From Allomuricauda sp. NBRC 101325 (GTDB taxonomy: Bacteria > Bacteroidota > Bacteroidia > Flavobacteriales > Flavobacteriaceae), in the NCBI RefSeq assembly GCF_030268205.1, contig NZ_BSQF01000001.1, positions 168,649 to 232,648 on the forward strand: a stretch of 64,000 nt of DNA, given 5' to 3'. The notes beneath the pieces are model-generated. The model had not been told where the DNA came from. It was given only the letters and a program-made list of their open reading frames with translations, and searched no databases. The position numbers and the translations under genes are program-made. Shown in pieces: positions 16,324 to 25,186 of the stretch. Every line of letters starts with the position of its first letter. The stretch's first letter is position 1.

Positions 16324-18144
16324 ATGAAGATGAGAACACTGCGCAGTATCTGTTTTATAACCCTATTGACCTTCTATAGTTTGGGACTTTCTGCCCAAAT
16401 GGCCGAGAAAGCAGCTCCCATTATTGAAAATGGGGAAGCTCAAGTGGTCGAAGCTTTTTCCGACCCCAATAAATGGATAAGACATGATCTTTGGGTAGAA
16501 ACGGAATTTGATTCCGATGGTGATGGTAAACTAGACCGTATGCATGTGGATGTGACCAGACCTGAACAAACCGATTCGGAAGGTCTTCAACTCCCTATAA
16601 TTTATGAATCAAGTCCGTATTATGCCGGCACAGCTGGTTTGGACAAGGATATTTTTTGGGATGTGAAGCATGAATTGGGTGTTTTGGGCAAACCAAGAAA
16701 GCATCCCGAAGTAACACGCATTGGAGAACGCCCGGTTATTTCCAATTCCCAAATTCAAACTTGGGTTCCGAGAGGATATATTGTGGTTCATTCTTCGTCC
16801 CCGGGCACTGGACTTTCCGATGGAGCCCCAACGGTTGGTGGCGACAACGAATCTTTGGCGCCAAAAGCAGTGATCGATTGGTTGTGCGGAAGAGCAAAAG
16901 GATACACCGAACGCGATGGGGATAAGGAAGTAAAAGCCTATTGGTCCACTGGCAAGGTGGGGATGACAGGAACATCATACAACGGAACCATTCCATTGGC
17001 TGCCGCAACCACAGGTGTGGATGGATTGGAAGCCATTATCCCAGTTGCACCGAACACCTCCTATTACCATTATTACAGATCTAATGGTTTGGTACGTTCT
17101 CCTGGAGGGTATTTGGGCGAGGATATTGATGTACTTTACGATTTTATCCACAGTGGTGATGAGGCTAAAAGAGCTAGAAACAACCAAGTAGTTCGGGACA
17201 CCGAAATGAAAAATGGTTTGGATCGAATTACTGGCGATTACAATGATTTTTGGGCCGGTCGTGATTATTTGAACGATATGAAACCCATGAAAGCGGCTCT
17301 TTTGATGTCGCATGGCTTCAATGATTGGAATGTAATGCCCGAGCACAGCTACCGAATTTATAACAAGGCTAGGGAAATGGGATTGCCTGTACAGATTTAT
17401 TACCACCAAAACGGACATGGTGGGCCGCCACCTGTTAGTATGATGAACCGATGGTTTACCCGATATTTATATGGTGAAGAAAATGGTGTGGAGAACGACC
17501 CAAAAGCATGGATTGTTCGGGAGTATGACAAAAAAGACAATCCAACACCCTATGCCGATTTTCCGAACCCTGAAGCGAAAGATATAAAACTTTATTTAAC
17601 GAAAGGAGCCCCTGAAAAAGGTGGACTTTCGCTCACAAAACCAAATAAACAAGGTACGGAAACGCTGGTGGACAATTATTCATTTTCGGGAGCTAGTTTG
17701 GCCCAAGCTGAAACCACAAAGCATCGTTTGATTTACCTTACCGAAGCCTTATCTGAAAACGTACATATTTCGGGGATTCCTAAAGTGACCATTAAATTGG
17801 CCAGTAGCAAACCAGCTGCCAATCTATCCGTTTGGTTGGTTTCTCTTCCTTGGAAAGAAGGATACAACACTCAAATTACCGACAATATCATTACCCGTGG
17901 TTGGGCGGACCCTCAAAACCACAGTTCACTTACAAAAGGCGAAGCATTAAAGCCCGGTAAATTTTACGAGGTGTCATTTGATTTGATGCCCGATGACCAA
18001 ATTATTCCAAAGGGACAGCAAATTGGTTTGATGATCTTTTCGAGTGATAAGGAGTTTACACTTTGGCCAGAACCTGGAACGGAATTAACGGTTGATCTGG
18101 ATGGGACAGTATTGACTCTTCCAGTAGTTGGAGGTAAATTATAA
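16324..18144 (+). CDS. Secreted Xaa-Pro dipeptidyl-peptidase-like hydrolase (family S15)
   Basis: This serine peptidase is predicted to release X-Pro dipeptides from peptides outside the cytoplasm. The 606-residue product has a Sec signal (MKMRTLRSICFITLLTFYSL... cut near SA-Q). The alpha/beta-hydrolase domain carries the nucleophile Ser in GMTGTSYNGT, Asp in SHGFNDWNV and His in HQNGHGG. A C-terminal jelly-roll domain (about residues 410-606, EALSENVHISGIPKVTIKL onward) is typical of PepX/CocE enzymes. A TTG three codons upstream is a weaker start. Monocistronic. Confidence 0.92.
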   Translation: MKMRTLRSICFITLLTFYSLGLSAQMAEKAAPIIENGEAQVVEAFSDPNKWIRHDLWVETEFDSDGDGKLDRMHVDVTRPEQTDSEGLQLPIIYESSPYYAGTAGLDKDIFWDVKHELGVLGKPRKHPEVTRIGERPVISNSQIQTWVPRGYIVVHSSSPGTGLSDGAPTVGGDNESLAPKAVIDWLCGRAKGYTERDGDKEVKAYWSTGKVGMTGTSYNGTIPLAAATTGVDGLEAIIPVAPNTSYYHYYRSNGLVRSPGGYLGEDIDVLYDFIHSGDEAKRARNNQVVRDTEMKNGLDRITGDYNDFWAGRDYLNDMKPMKAALLMSHGFNDWNVMPEHSYRIYNKAREMGLPVQIYYHQNGHGGPPPVSMMNRWFTRYLYGEENGVENDPKAWIVREYDKKDNPTPYADFPNPEAKDIKLYLTKGAPEKGGLSLTKPNKQGTETLVDNYSFSGASLAQAETTKHRLIYLTEALSENVHISGIPKVTIKLASSKPAANLSVWLVSLPWKEGYNTQITDNIITRGWADPQNHSSLTKGEALKPGKFYEVSFDLMPDDQIIPKGQQIGLMIFSSDKEFTLWPEPGTELTVDLDGTVLTLPVVGGKL

Positions 18145-18231
18145 AATCACATTATCTCAACTGATCGATATCATTTGAATTACTTTTAAAATTAAGTGTC
18201 TTTGGGATAGTTTAATCATTATCCCATTTAC

Positions 18232-18792
18232 ATGAAAATTTTAATTATTTACGGCACCTCAGAAGGACAGACCCAAAAAATTGCAGCATTTATGTCGAAC
18301 ATTCTTTTGGAAGAAGGCCACTCCACACTAATGGCAAACGCAACCGAAAAGCCACCTGCTCCAGAAGATTTTGATGCGGTTTTAATTGGCAGTTCCATCC
18401 ATCTGCATTCCTACAAAAGCGCAATCAAATCCTATATAAAGGAAAACTTGGTATCCCTAAACGAAAAATTGACAGGGTTTTTCTCCGTGAGTTTGGCCAT
18501 GGCCTCCAAAAATGCCACAGAACATGAAGAAGTTAAAGAGATCACCAAATCATTTTTAACCAAAACAAATTGGCAGCCAGACCACATATATTATATGGCA
18601 GGTGCCCTACAATTCACAAAATATGATTATCTTAAAAAGATGACCATGCGAACCATTGCCAAAAAGGAAAGACCTGGCGAGGAGATCGATATTAATTCGG
18701 ATTACGAATATTCAGATTGGAAAAAAATTGAAGCTCAAACCTTGAACTTCAGCATTAGTTTACAAAATTTAAAACTCCATGGACAAACATAG
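18232..18792 (+). CDS. Flavodoxin-domain protein, HemG-like
   Basis: The 186-residue protein begins MKILIIYGTSEGQTQKIAAFM, an FMN phosphate-binding loop (T/S-x-T/S-x-x-T), and continues with VLIGSSIHLHSYKSAIKSYI and FFSVSLAMA. This layout is that of the menaquinone-dependent protoporphyrinogen oxidase HemG and related flavodoxins. Whether it oxidises protoporphyrinogen here is unproven. It overlaps the next small gene by 14 bases, so the two are probably co-translated. Confidence 0.85.
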   Translation: MKILIIYGTSEGQTQKIAAFMSNILLEEGHSTLMANATEKPPAPEDFDAVLIGSSIHLHSYKSAIKSYIKENLVSLNEKLTGFFSVSLAMASKNATEHEEVKEITKSFLTKTNWQPDHIYYMAGALQFTKYDYLKKMTMRTIAKKERPGEEIDINSDYEYSDWKKIEAQTLNFSISLQNLKLHGQT

Positions 18793-19087
18793 TTTTACCA
18801 CACTTTCTGAGGCCGTTAACACATTGACAGCAGAAGGTTATAAAGAAGATTTTGAGGCAAGGGAAAACAGCATTTTAGCTCTTTATTCCAAAAAAGATTA
18901 TCAGCCAAGTGAATTGAATATTGTTGCCACCTTTCGCTTTGAGGGCATAACCGATCCAAGCGATGAGGCAACGGTTTTCGCCATTGTGGCTTCAGATGGC
19001 ACCAAAGGAACATTGGTAATGTCCTACAGTGCTGAACACGGTCAAAATGTGGAATTGATCAGACAAATTCCATATTCACAAGAGTAA
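18779..19087 (+). CDS. Small conserved protein, 'phosphoribosylpyrophosphate synthetase'-named family
   Basis: The 102-residue protein matches a small Bacteroidota family with the pattern TLSEAVNTL..GY..DF ... ATFRFEGITDPSDEATVFAIVASDGTKGTLV. I recall databases often labelling it 'phosphoribosylpyrophosphate synthetase', although it is far too short and lacks the PRPP-binding loop of that enzyme; its function is unknown. It overlaps the HemG-like gene by 14 bases. Confidence 0.78.
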   Translation: MDKHSFTTLSEAVNTLTAEGYKEDFEARENSILALYSKKDYQPSELNIVATFRFEGITDPSDEATVFAIVASDGTKGTLVMSYSAEHGQNVELIRQIPYSQE

Positions 19088-19088
19088 G

Positions 19089-19679
19089 CTATCCAAAGAA
19101 CTTGCCCATGGCCGACGGCTGGTACAGCAACCACCCTGTTAGGCTAAACCTACTTTTATGGGCTTCCAAAACGGCATGGGGCACTTCTGCACTTTTGAAC
19201 ATTACACATCGGGCCGCCAAGGGTTCTACCAAAAAACTGGAACCATCTTTTTCATAAATTTCCAACTCGCCACCATCCCCAGGTTGCCAATCGTCATTTA
19301 GGTAGATGATCATGGAGATCATGCGGTTGTTTCGATTTTCGAACTGATCTAAATGCTTGTCGTAATGCCCTCCCGAAGGATAATGTGCCAAGTGAAATTC
19401 ATAGCCCGATAAACTGAGGTAACAGTAACGGTTGAAAATGTGCATGGTCTCATCCAATAATCCCCAATACGATTCCAAATGGGCATCTCGTTTGCGATCC
19501 AACCAATACGTAAAATCACCACGAATCTTGGTGTTTATCTGATTTTCATCCAAAGCACCGATACCCGCCAAGGTAAATGCGGGCAGTTTGCCCAGAAAAA
19601 AAGATTTGATCTCGGTATATAGATCCTCGCGTAGAAAGTGATCAATGATCACATAATCGTTATTGGAGATGTCATCCAT
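19089..19679 (-). CDS. 2-oxoglutarate/Fe(II)-dependent oxygenase (prolyl 4-hydroxylase-like)
   Basis: The protein has the double-stranded beta-helix oxygenase motif: HYDKHLDQF (H-x-D), then a distal His in SAEVPHAVLEAHKSRFSLTGWL, where the following Arg would bind 2-oxoglutarate. MISMIIYLNDDWQPGDGGELEIY is the conserved strand region of the prolyl-hydroxylase type. The substrate is unknown. The frame opens with a TTG at 19718; I prefer the ATG at 19679 (MDDISNNDYVIIDHFL), giving 196 residues, because family members start at the 'DxFL' strand. Convergent with the previous gene. Confidence 0.85.
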   Translation of the reverse strand: MDDISNNDYVIIDHFLREDLYTEIKSFFLGKLPAFTLAGIGALDENQINTKIRGDFTYWLDRKRDAHLESYWGLLDETMHIFNRYCYLSLSGYEFHLAHYPSGGHYDKHLDQFENRNNRMISMIIYLNDDWQPGDGGELEIYEKDGSSFLVEPLAARCVMFKSAEVPHAVLEAHKSRFSLTGWLLYQPSAMGKFFG

Positions 19680-19835
19680 CCAAGACAACCAATCCTCCAA
19701 ACCATGATAGGCTTCCAACTTTCAAAAATGTGAGCGAATGTAGAGAATATTTAAAAACGAATTTTAAATTTCTTCACTCTGGAATTGGAAAACCATACCT
19801 TCGTATCACAATTATTTTTTACAATAGCCTTAGCA

Positions 19836-20081
19836 ATGATCCTGTTTTTCGGCACAAGACCTGGAAAAAAAGAAAGCAAGCAACTTCAAAATGTTACTTG
19901 CCCTTATTGTCATCAGACCAATACCTTAACCGTGGTGGCACAGCCCAATTATGCCCATTTGTTTTGGATTCCTATTTTTACCATCAATAATGTAAAATAT
20001 GCCGAATGCTCCCATTGTAAAAAAGTGTATTACAAAGAGGAATTTACGCCTGAGATGGAAAATGCATTATCCTCAAAATAA
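19836..20081 (+). CDS. Zinc-ribbon domain protein
   Basis: This 81-residue protein has two cysteine pairs, CPYC near residue 23 and CSHC near residue 57, which should form one zinc ribbon. Between them is AHLFWIPIFTIN, a pattern I recall from short zinc-ribbon proteins starting 'M..FFGTR'. That supports the ATG at 19836. A TTG at 19785 would add 17 hydrophobic residues and make a membrane anchor, so the start is uncertain. Function unknown. Confidence 0.75.
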   Translation: MILFFGTRPGKKESKQLQNVTCPYCHQTNTLTVVAQPNYAHLFWIPIFTINNVKYAECSHCKKVYYKEEFTPEMENALSSK

Positions 20082-20084
20082 AAA

Positions 20085-20111
20085 ACGTGGCCAAATAATC
20101 TTTGACCACGT
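20085..20111 (-). terminator. Terminator of the sigma/anti-sigma/outer-membrane unit
   Basis: ACGTGG-C-CAAA-TAATC-TTTG-A-CCACGT forms a hairpin. On the minus strand it is followed by TTTTTTATTTT, downstream of the outer-membrane protein stop at 20138. Confidence 0.75.
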
Positions 20112-20137
20112 ATTCATTGATTAACACTTAAGAAATT

Positions 20138-21232
20138 TTAAATACTTAATCTAAGCCCTAAAGAGATATTGTTTTGCTCCACCTCGGCATCTTTGAAAAT
20201 TGGGTTCAAATCATATTTTAAGTACAACTGCATATCACCAAAGCCCATATAGCCGCTTAATCCATAGATCAAATTATTGGTGTTATAGTCTCTCTTCAAT
20301 TTATCCTTTACCCTGTCACCTTCTCTTGTGTACTTAAGTTTTTGACGTGTTCCCAAATTAAAACCACCATATCCTCCCAAGCCAACTTTAAATCTATTTC
20401 TGGTGGAATATCTAATGGTATGTTCTGTTTTTTTAACCTTGGAGGCCCCCATTTCAAAATGAATGGGAAAAACAAGATTGTCCATACGTAGCTTAGCCTT
20501 GCTCAAATCATATTCAAAATCCTCCAAAACCACTTGGTTCCCGTCCATTACAAAATATTGGTTTCCTGTTGGTTTTAGGCCATTAAATTGAAACATGAAA
20601 CCATAATTAAATCGTAGCCAATTGGAATTATCAAAGACCCGGGTACGCCATTGCCAACCAATTTCAAAAAACTTACTTCCACCAATTTTATACGGAGAAT
20701 CATCCAACGATTGACCATCAATAAGTGCGTTGTTCAATCCAAACGTTAAGATAATATCTGAATACGTACGTCTATCGTATTTAAATTCTCTATCCCACCA
20801 ATCATTGGAATTAATTCCAAAGGCATGTTCGCCATCAATAAATATGTCAATGTTCCTAAATTCCTTATCCAAGGAATCCAATTCGGACAATGACAGTAAC
20901 TCGCCTTGATTTCTTTCCAATAAGGCAATCTGATTATCTACAATTGCCGTTCTATTTTCAATGTTCAAAGCACGTCGCTTCGCTGCCTCTTCTTTTAGAA
21001 GTTTGGCTTCGGCTTCTGAAAGATCTCCTTCATCCAATCTTTCATTGATTTCTTTTACCTCAAATTTCAAAGCATCCTTCTCTTGTTCAACGATGCGCTT
21101 TTTCTCGATTTTCAACGCCTCGATTTTCTTTTGGTAATTCTCTTGTCCAACCATGGATTGGGAGATGAAAAGCAAGAATACCAATGCGGAATAAAATGTA
21201 ATTGTTCTCATGATTTGTTTTGGTTTAGCCAT
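20138..21232 (-). CDS. Predicted outer-membrane beta-barrel protein with periplasmic coiled coil
   Basis: I do not recognise a named family. With the ATG at 21232 the product is 364 residues with a Sec signal (ITFYSALVFLLFISQSMVGQ). A Glu/Lys/Leu-rich coiled coil follows to about residue 110, then alternating amphipathic strands ending in VEQNNISLGLRLSI, typical of an outer-membrane barrel. The frame is open to 21280, and an ATG at 21211 is also possible. It follows an ECF sigma and anti-sigma gene and is likely co-transcribed with them, which suggests an envelope-stress function (inference). Confidence 0.75.
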   Translation of the reverse strand: MAKPKQIMRTITFYSALVFLLFISQSMVGQENYQKKIEALKIEKKRIVEQEKDALKFEVKEINERLDEGDLSEAEAKLLKEEAAKRRALNIENRTAIVDNQIALLERNQGELLSLSELDSLDKEFRNIDIFIDGEHAFGINSNDWWDREFKYDRRTYSDIILTFGLNNALIDGQSLDDSPYKIGGSKFFEIGWQWRTRVFDNSNWLRFNYGFMFQFNGLKPTGNQYFVMDGNQVVLEDFEYDLSKAKLRMDNLVFPIHFEMGASKVKKTEHTIRYSTRNRFKVGLGGYGGFNLGTRQKLKYTREGDRVKDKLKRDYNTNNLIYGLSGYMGFGDMQLYLKYDLNPIFKDAEVEQNNISLGLRLSI

Positions 21233-21299
21233 CTTCCACCCTTTCCACCTAAACGAATAGGCGGAAAAGAATCGAAGCATGGTTTTGATTGATGAATAA

Positions 21300-22034
21300 T
21301 TATTCGTTACGGTCGGCGACCGCGGTTCGCAGTTTTAAATAGCCTGTTTTTAAGGCATCAAATATTTGGTCCCTGAAAGATTCGTCGAGTTCGTCCTCCA
21401 CTTCGGCCAGTAAGGACATGGCATCTACAGAACCACTTGAGTTAAAAAGTCTATCGGCCATAATTTGTTTATGGGCTTCATATAGCAAGGAGTCGACTTC
21501 GGCATCGGAAACGGCCTGCTGGGTGTTTTCCATTTGTGCTACCTGCGCCACGACTTCCTCCAATTTTTGGGCAATCAACATATCCCTATTTTGCTCCAAT
21601 TCAATTTTTACAGAACCGGCATCCGTAGATGGTTCCAATTTTGGTTGGGCAATGGCCAGTTGATTGGATTCCGGCTCTCTTTGTTCTTCAACCTCTATGG
21701 ATTCAATGCTCGACTCCACTACAGTTTCTTCAACTGGAATTGATTTTTCCACTTCAAAAAGCTCCTTTTTATCATTTACGATCACATCTTCCTTCACTTG
21801 TTCCTCTACCAATTGCATAGGTTGTTCTTGTGGAGTGGCATCTGACATAAAGTAAAAGACCGACACCATTACAATTCCAACAATACTGGCAGCAATAGCA
21901 TACGGAAACCAACGCTTTCCTCCTCTTTTCTCTTCAACGGAAACTTCTGCAGCAATTTTCTCCCAAGCATTGGTCGACGGTTTAATTTCCCGCTCCTTAA
22001 GTATTTCCTTGATATGTTTTTCCAATTTATCCAT
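21300..22034 (-). CDS. Probable membrane anti-sigma factor
   Basis: The 244-residue protein has a cytoplasmic N-terminus (MDKLEKHIKEILKEREIKPSTNAWEKIAAEV), one membrane span (YAIAASIVGIVMVSVFYF, about residues 45-65) and a long acidic periplasmic part rich in Glu, Val and Gln. It lies ten bases after an ECF sigma gene, and that position and topology are the main evidence for the anti-sigma role; no zinc-binding ZAS motif is present. The periplasmic part is low in complexity. Confidence 0.75.
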   Translation of the reverse strand: MDKLEKHIKEILKEREIKPSTNAWEKIAAEVSVEEKRGGKRWFPYAIAASIVGIVMVSVFYFMSDATPQEQPMQLVEEQVKEDVIVNDKKELFEVEKSIPVEETVVESSIESIEVEEQREPESNQLAIAQPKLEPSTDAGSVKIELEQNRDMLIAQKLEEVVAQVAQMENTQQAVSDAEVDSLLYEAHKQIMADRLFNSSGSVDAMSLLAEVEDELDESFRDQIFDALKTGYLKLRTAVADRNE

Positions 22035-22044
22035 ATCCTAAATT

Positions 22045-22614
22045 TTATATGCCCAATTCTTTTCGGGGCGACATTCCTTTTAAGGTCAAACTTTCCTGAA
22101 GCATTTTACGGGCCTTGAACAATTGGGATTTTGATGTGCCTTCTGAAATGTCTAGCATCTCCGCAATTTCCTTGTGTCCATAACCTTCAATGGCATAGAG
22201 CAAAAAAACTGCTTTGTAACCCTCTGGCAGACCGTCAATCAAATACTGAACATACTCCACATCCAGCAATGCTTCTTGATGGGTTGGAAGTTCTTGATGC
22301 ACATCCATCGCATCCTCATCATACACCACAAACTGTTTTTTGCGCAGATGGGAAATACTTTCGCGAACCATTATGGTACGGATCCACCCTTCAAAACTCC
22401 CCTTGAAACCGAATGAACTTAGATTATTGAATACTTTGATGAATCCCATCACCATAACATCTTCGGCATAATGCAGGTCTTTTACATATTGCCTGCACAC
22501 CCCCAACATTTTGGGCGCAAATTTTTCGTACAACAACTTTTGGGCTTGCTGGTCCCCTTTTATTGATCGCTTGATCAATTGCTTCTCGTTATTGTTTAAA
22601 GCGATAATCTTCAA
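22045..22614 (-). CDS. ECF-type RNA polymerase sigma factor
   Basis: The 189-residue protein has sigma region 2 (LYEKFAPKMLGVCRQYVKDLHYAEDVMVMGFIKVFNNLSSF) and region 4 (LPEGYKAVFLLYAIEGYGHKEIAEMLDISEGTSKSQLFKARKML), joined by a short linker, with no regions 1 or 3. This is the ECF layout. It is the first gene of a sigma / anti-sigma / outer-membrane protein operon and has an ECF-like promoter upstream, so it probably activates itself. Confidence 0.93.
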   Translation of the reverse strand: MKIIALNNNEKQLIKRSIKGDQQAQKLLYEKFAPKMLGVCRQYVKDLHYAEDVMVMGFIKVFNNLSSFGFKGSFEGWIRTIMVRESISHLRKKQFVVYDEDAMDVHQELPTHQEALLDVEYVQYLIDGLPEGYKAVFLLYAIEGYGHKEIAEMLDISEGTSKSQLFKARKMLQESLTLKGMSPRKELGI

Positions 22615-22646
22615 AGTTATGGTTTCAAAAGTGCTTCTATTTTAAA

Positions 22647-22673
22647 GACGCGTTGAAAAATAGAAAGGTTGCC
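22647..22673 (-). promoter_or_regulatory. ECF-type promoter of the sigma operon
   Basis: On the minus strand GGCAAC (plus 22668-22673) and CGTC (plus 22647-22650) are separated by 17 bases, which fits the general ECF promoter GGAAC-N16/17-CGTC. It differs from the housekeeping TTG/TAnnTTTG type used elsewhere here. The start of transcription would fall about 25 bases before the sigma ATG. Confidence 0.65.
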
Positions 22674-22721
22674 TGAAAATAAAATTTTTAGGTATAAAAT
22701 TGAATATCAGAAAATTAAAAT

Positions 22722-23696
22722 TTATTTTTTACGGTCAACCACGTAGTTTACCATCAATTTAAGGGAACTTTTATGTTCTGAATCCGGGTAATTGTCCAAA
22801 ATGGCCAAGGCTTCATCCTTAAACTCCAACATCTTGGTCACGGCGTATTCCAATCCACCCATTTCTTTTACGTAGGCGATGACTTCACTTACCCGCTTCT
22901 TGTTTTTGTTGTGCTTTTTGATGGAGTTGATGAGCCACTTTCGTTTTTCGGCATCGCTTTGATTCAAGGCATAAATCAGGGGAAGCGTCATTTTTTGTTC
23001 CTTGATGTCGATACCTGTAGGTTTTCCAATCTTCTCGGCCCCATAATCAAAAAGATCGTCCTTGATCTGAAAGGCCATTCCGCAAAGCTCACCAAAACGT
23101 CTGAAAGTCTCCACTTCTTCGGAATCGGGTCGAACCGAACAAGCTCCCATACTGCAACAAGCTGCGATCAAAGTGGCGGTTTTTTGGCGGATGATATCGT
23201 AATACACCTCTTCGGTAATGTCCAACAAACGGGCTTTTTCTATTTGAAGCAGCTCGCCCTCGCTCATATCCCGTACGGCGTTGGAAATAATATGAAGTAA
23301 GTCGTAATCCTTGTTTTCCAAGGAAACCAATAAGCCCTTGGAAAATAAAAAGTCGCCCACCAAAACAGCGATCTTGTTTTTCCAAAGTGCATTGATGGAA
23401 AAGAATCCTCTACGCTTGTTACTATCATCGACCACATCGTCGTGTACCAAACTTGCGGTATGGATCAATTCGATGATGGAAGCTCCTGTGTAGGTACGCT
23501 CATTCACTTCACCATTCAACAATTTAGCGGTCAAGAATACGAACATGGGGCGCATTTGTTTGCCCTTTCGGTTTACAATGTAATAGGTGATTCTATTGAA
23601 CAAAGCCACTTTGGACGACATGGATTTAAGGAATTTCTCCTCAAAAAGTTCCATTTCATCTTCTATGGGCTCCCTAATCTGCGAGACTATTTTCAA
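22722..23696 (-). CDS. Polyprenyl diphosphate synthase (octaprenyl type)
   Basis: This trans-isoprenyl diphosphate synthase extends FPP/GPP with IPP, probably for the menaquinone side chain. Both aspartate-rich motifs are present: LVHDDVVDDSNKRRG (first DDxxD) and QIKDDLFDYG (second). QMRPMFVFLTAKL near residue 40 is the IPP-binding region. The frame opens with GTG at 23750, but a promoter-like TACTTTTA box at 23730-23737 and family N-termini (MKIVSQI-like) favour a TTG start at 23696, giving 324 residues. Confidence 0.9.
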   Translation of the reverse strand: MKIVSQIREPIEDEMELFEEKFLKSMSSKVALFNRITYYIVNRKGKQMRPMFVFLTAKLLNGEVNERTYTGASIIELIHTASLVHDDVVDDSNKRRGFFSINALWKNKIAVLVGDFLFSKGLLVSLENKDYDLLHIISNAVRDMSEGELLQIEKARLLDITEEVYYDIIRQKTATLIAACCSMGACSVRPDSEEVETFRRFGELCGMAFQIKDDLFDYGAEKIGKPTGIDIKEQKMTLPLIYALNQSDAEKRKWLINSIKKHNKNKKRVSEVIAYVKEMGGLEYAVTKMLEFKDEALAILDNYPDSEHKSSLKLMVNYVVDRKK

Positions 23697-23750
23697 CTGT
23701 CGGGTTTGGCAATTTTGGTTTTGAGACCCTAAAAGTAGCGAAAATGCCAC

Positions 23751-24072
23751 AGTTGGTCACAGGATAAAAGAAGATTTAAGACAGATGTACGATTTGTTCG
23801 TTGTTCACACTTGGTTGTTGGTTTTTAGTTAATGGTTGTTCGTTATTTGTCAATAGCTTCTTCAACTTATACTTGGGTTTGGGTAAAAGGTGAAGGGTGA
23901 AGGGTTTTGGTTGTTCGTTAATCGTTATTGGGTGGTCGTTTCTCCAACTTTGAGCTTGACTCTTGAACTTGATCTTGGGTGAAAGGTGGAGAGTTAAGGG
24001 TAAAGGGTAAAGGGTAAAGGGTAAAGGGTAAAGAAAAATACTGTTTACTGAAAACTGATCATTGCTAATTGC
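23751..24072. repeat. Low-complexity intergenic region with heptamer repeat
   Basis: This 320-bp gap holds no gene. It contains GGTTGTTCGTTA-like words three times and two diverged copies of a unit ending in AACTT...CTTGGGT..AAAGGTG. At 23997-24033 it holds about five tandem GGGTAAA heptamers. The pattern suggests repeated slippage or a degraded duplication. No tRNA, promoter or hairpin of note was seen. Confidence 0.7.
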
Positions 24073-25116
24073 CTACTGTTTATTGGCCAATTGTCCGCAA
24101 GCGGCATCAATATCCTTACCGCGAGATCTACGTACGGTTACCGTTATTCCATTTCGTTCCAAGGTGTTTTTATACAATTCAACTGCCTTTTCGGATGCTT
24201 GTTGAAACTCCCCATCATCTATAGGATTGTATTCAATAAGGTTGACCTTTGATGGTGCGAATTTGCAGAACTTTACCAAGGCATCCACAGCTTCTTGGGT
24301 GTCGTTGATACCTTTCCAAACCACATATTCGTAAGTAATCTTATTCTTGGTCTTGCTATACCAATATTCCAAAGCTTCGCGAAGGTCCTTTAAAGGAAAT
24401 GTTGCGTTGAACGGCATAATGGAAGTTCGCACCTCATCAATGGCAGAGTGCAAAGAAACCGCCAATCCGAATTTCACCTCTTCATCTGCCATCTTTTTAA
24501 TGATCTTGGGTACTCCTGAGGTTGAAACCACTATTCGCTTTGGAGACATGCCCAACCCCTCGGGAGATGTGATCTTATCAATGGCTTTCAAGACATTGTT
24601 GTAGTTCATCAAGGGTTCTCCCATTCCCATAAAAACGATATTGCTCAACGGACGGTCAAAATACAATCGGCTTTCGTTGTCGATTGCCACCACTTGATCG
24701 TAAATCTCATCTGGATTCAGGTTTCGCATACGTTTTAGGCGTGCCGTAGCACAAAAACGGCAATCCAAACTACACCCCACTTGACTGGAAACACAGGCCG
24801 TGGTTCTTGTATCTGTCGGAATCAAAACGGATTCTACAATCAACCCATCATGCAAACGTACCGCATTTTTAATGGTACCATCGGAACTACGTTGCATTTG
24901 ATCCACTCGAATATGGTTGATCACAAAGTTGTCTTCCAACATTTGTCGGGTTTCCTTGGAAATATTGGTCATGGCATCAAAGTCATGGGCAGATTTTTGC
25001 CACAACCATTCGTAAACCTGGTTGCCACGAAATGCCTTGTCACCATGTTCCACAAAAAATTGTCGGAGTTGCTCCTTGGTCAATGCCCGTATGTCCTTCT
25101 TTTTGATTTCCATCAC
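24073..25116 (-). CDS. rlmN: RlmN, dual-specificity 23S rRNA A2503 / tRNA A37 C2-methyltransferase
   Basis: This radical SAM enzyme methylates C2 of A2503 in 23S rRNA and A37 in some tRNAs. The 347-residue protein has the radical-SAM cluster motif CSLDCRFCATARL near residue 120, the SAM-binding FMGMGEPLMNY and VSTSGVPKIIKK, and the C-terminal catalytic cysteine in AACGQLAN. The N-terminal accessory domain (QVYEWLWQKSAHDFDAMTNISK) is present. The start at 25116 fits the family. It is separated from queA by a terminator. Confidence 0.96.
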   Translation of the reverse strand: MMEIKKKDIRALTKEQLRQFFVEHGDKAFRGNQVYEWLWQKSAHDFDAMTNISKETRQMLEDNFVINHIRVDQMQRSSDGTIKNAVRLHDGLIVESVLIPTDTRTTACVSSQVGCSLDCRFCATARLKRMRNLNPDEIYDQVVAIDNESRLYFDRPLSNIVFMGMGEPLMNYNNVLKAIDKITSPEGLGMSPKRIVVSTSGVPKIIKKMADEEVKFGLAVSLHSAIDEVRTSIMPFNATFPLKDLREALEYWYSKTKNKITYEYVVWKGINDTQEAVDALVKFCKFAPSKVNLIEYNPIDDGEFQQASEKAVELYKNTLERNGITVTVRRSRGKDIDAACGQLANKQ

Positions 25117-25131
25117 TTAAAGATACATAAG

Positions 25132-25165
25132 AAAAAATCCCGCCGGTTCTTACCTAACGGGATTT
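25132..25165 (-). terminator. Terminator after queA
   Basis: AAATCCCG and CGGGATTT form a stem with a 15-base loop. On the minus strand the stem is followed by TTTTTTC, downstream of the queA stop at 25187. Confidence 0.8.
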
Positions 25166-25186
25166 CCCTTTTATAAAATATTGTTC

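Noticed and set aside
23990..24033. Tandem GGGTAAA repeats as a possible CRISPR array
   Set aside because: The units are seven bases long with no spacers, and no cas genes are nearby.
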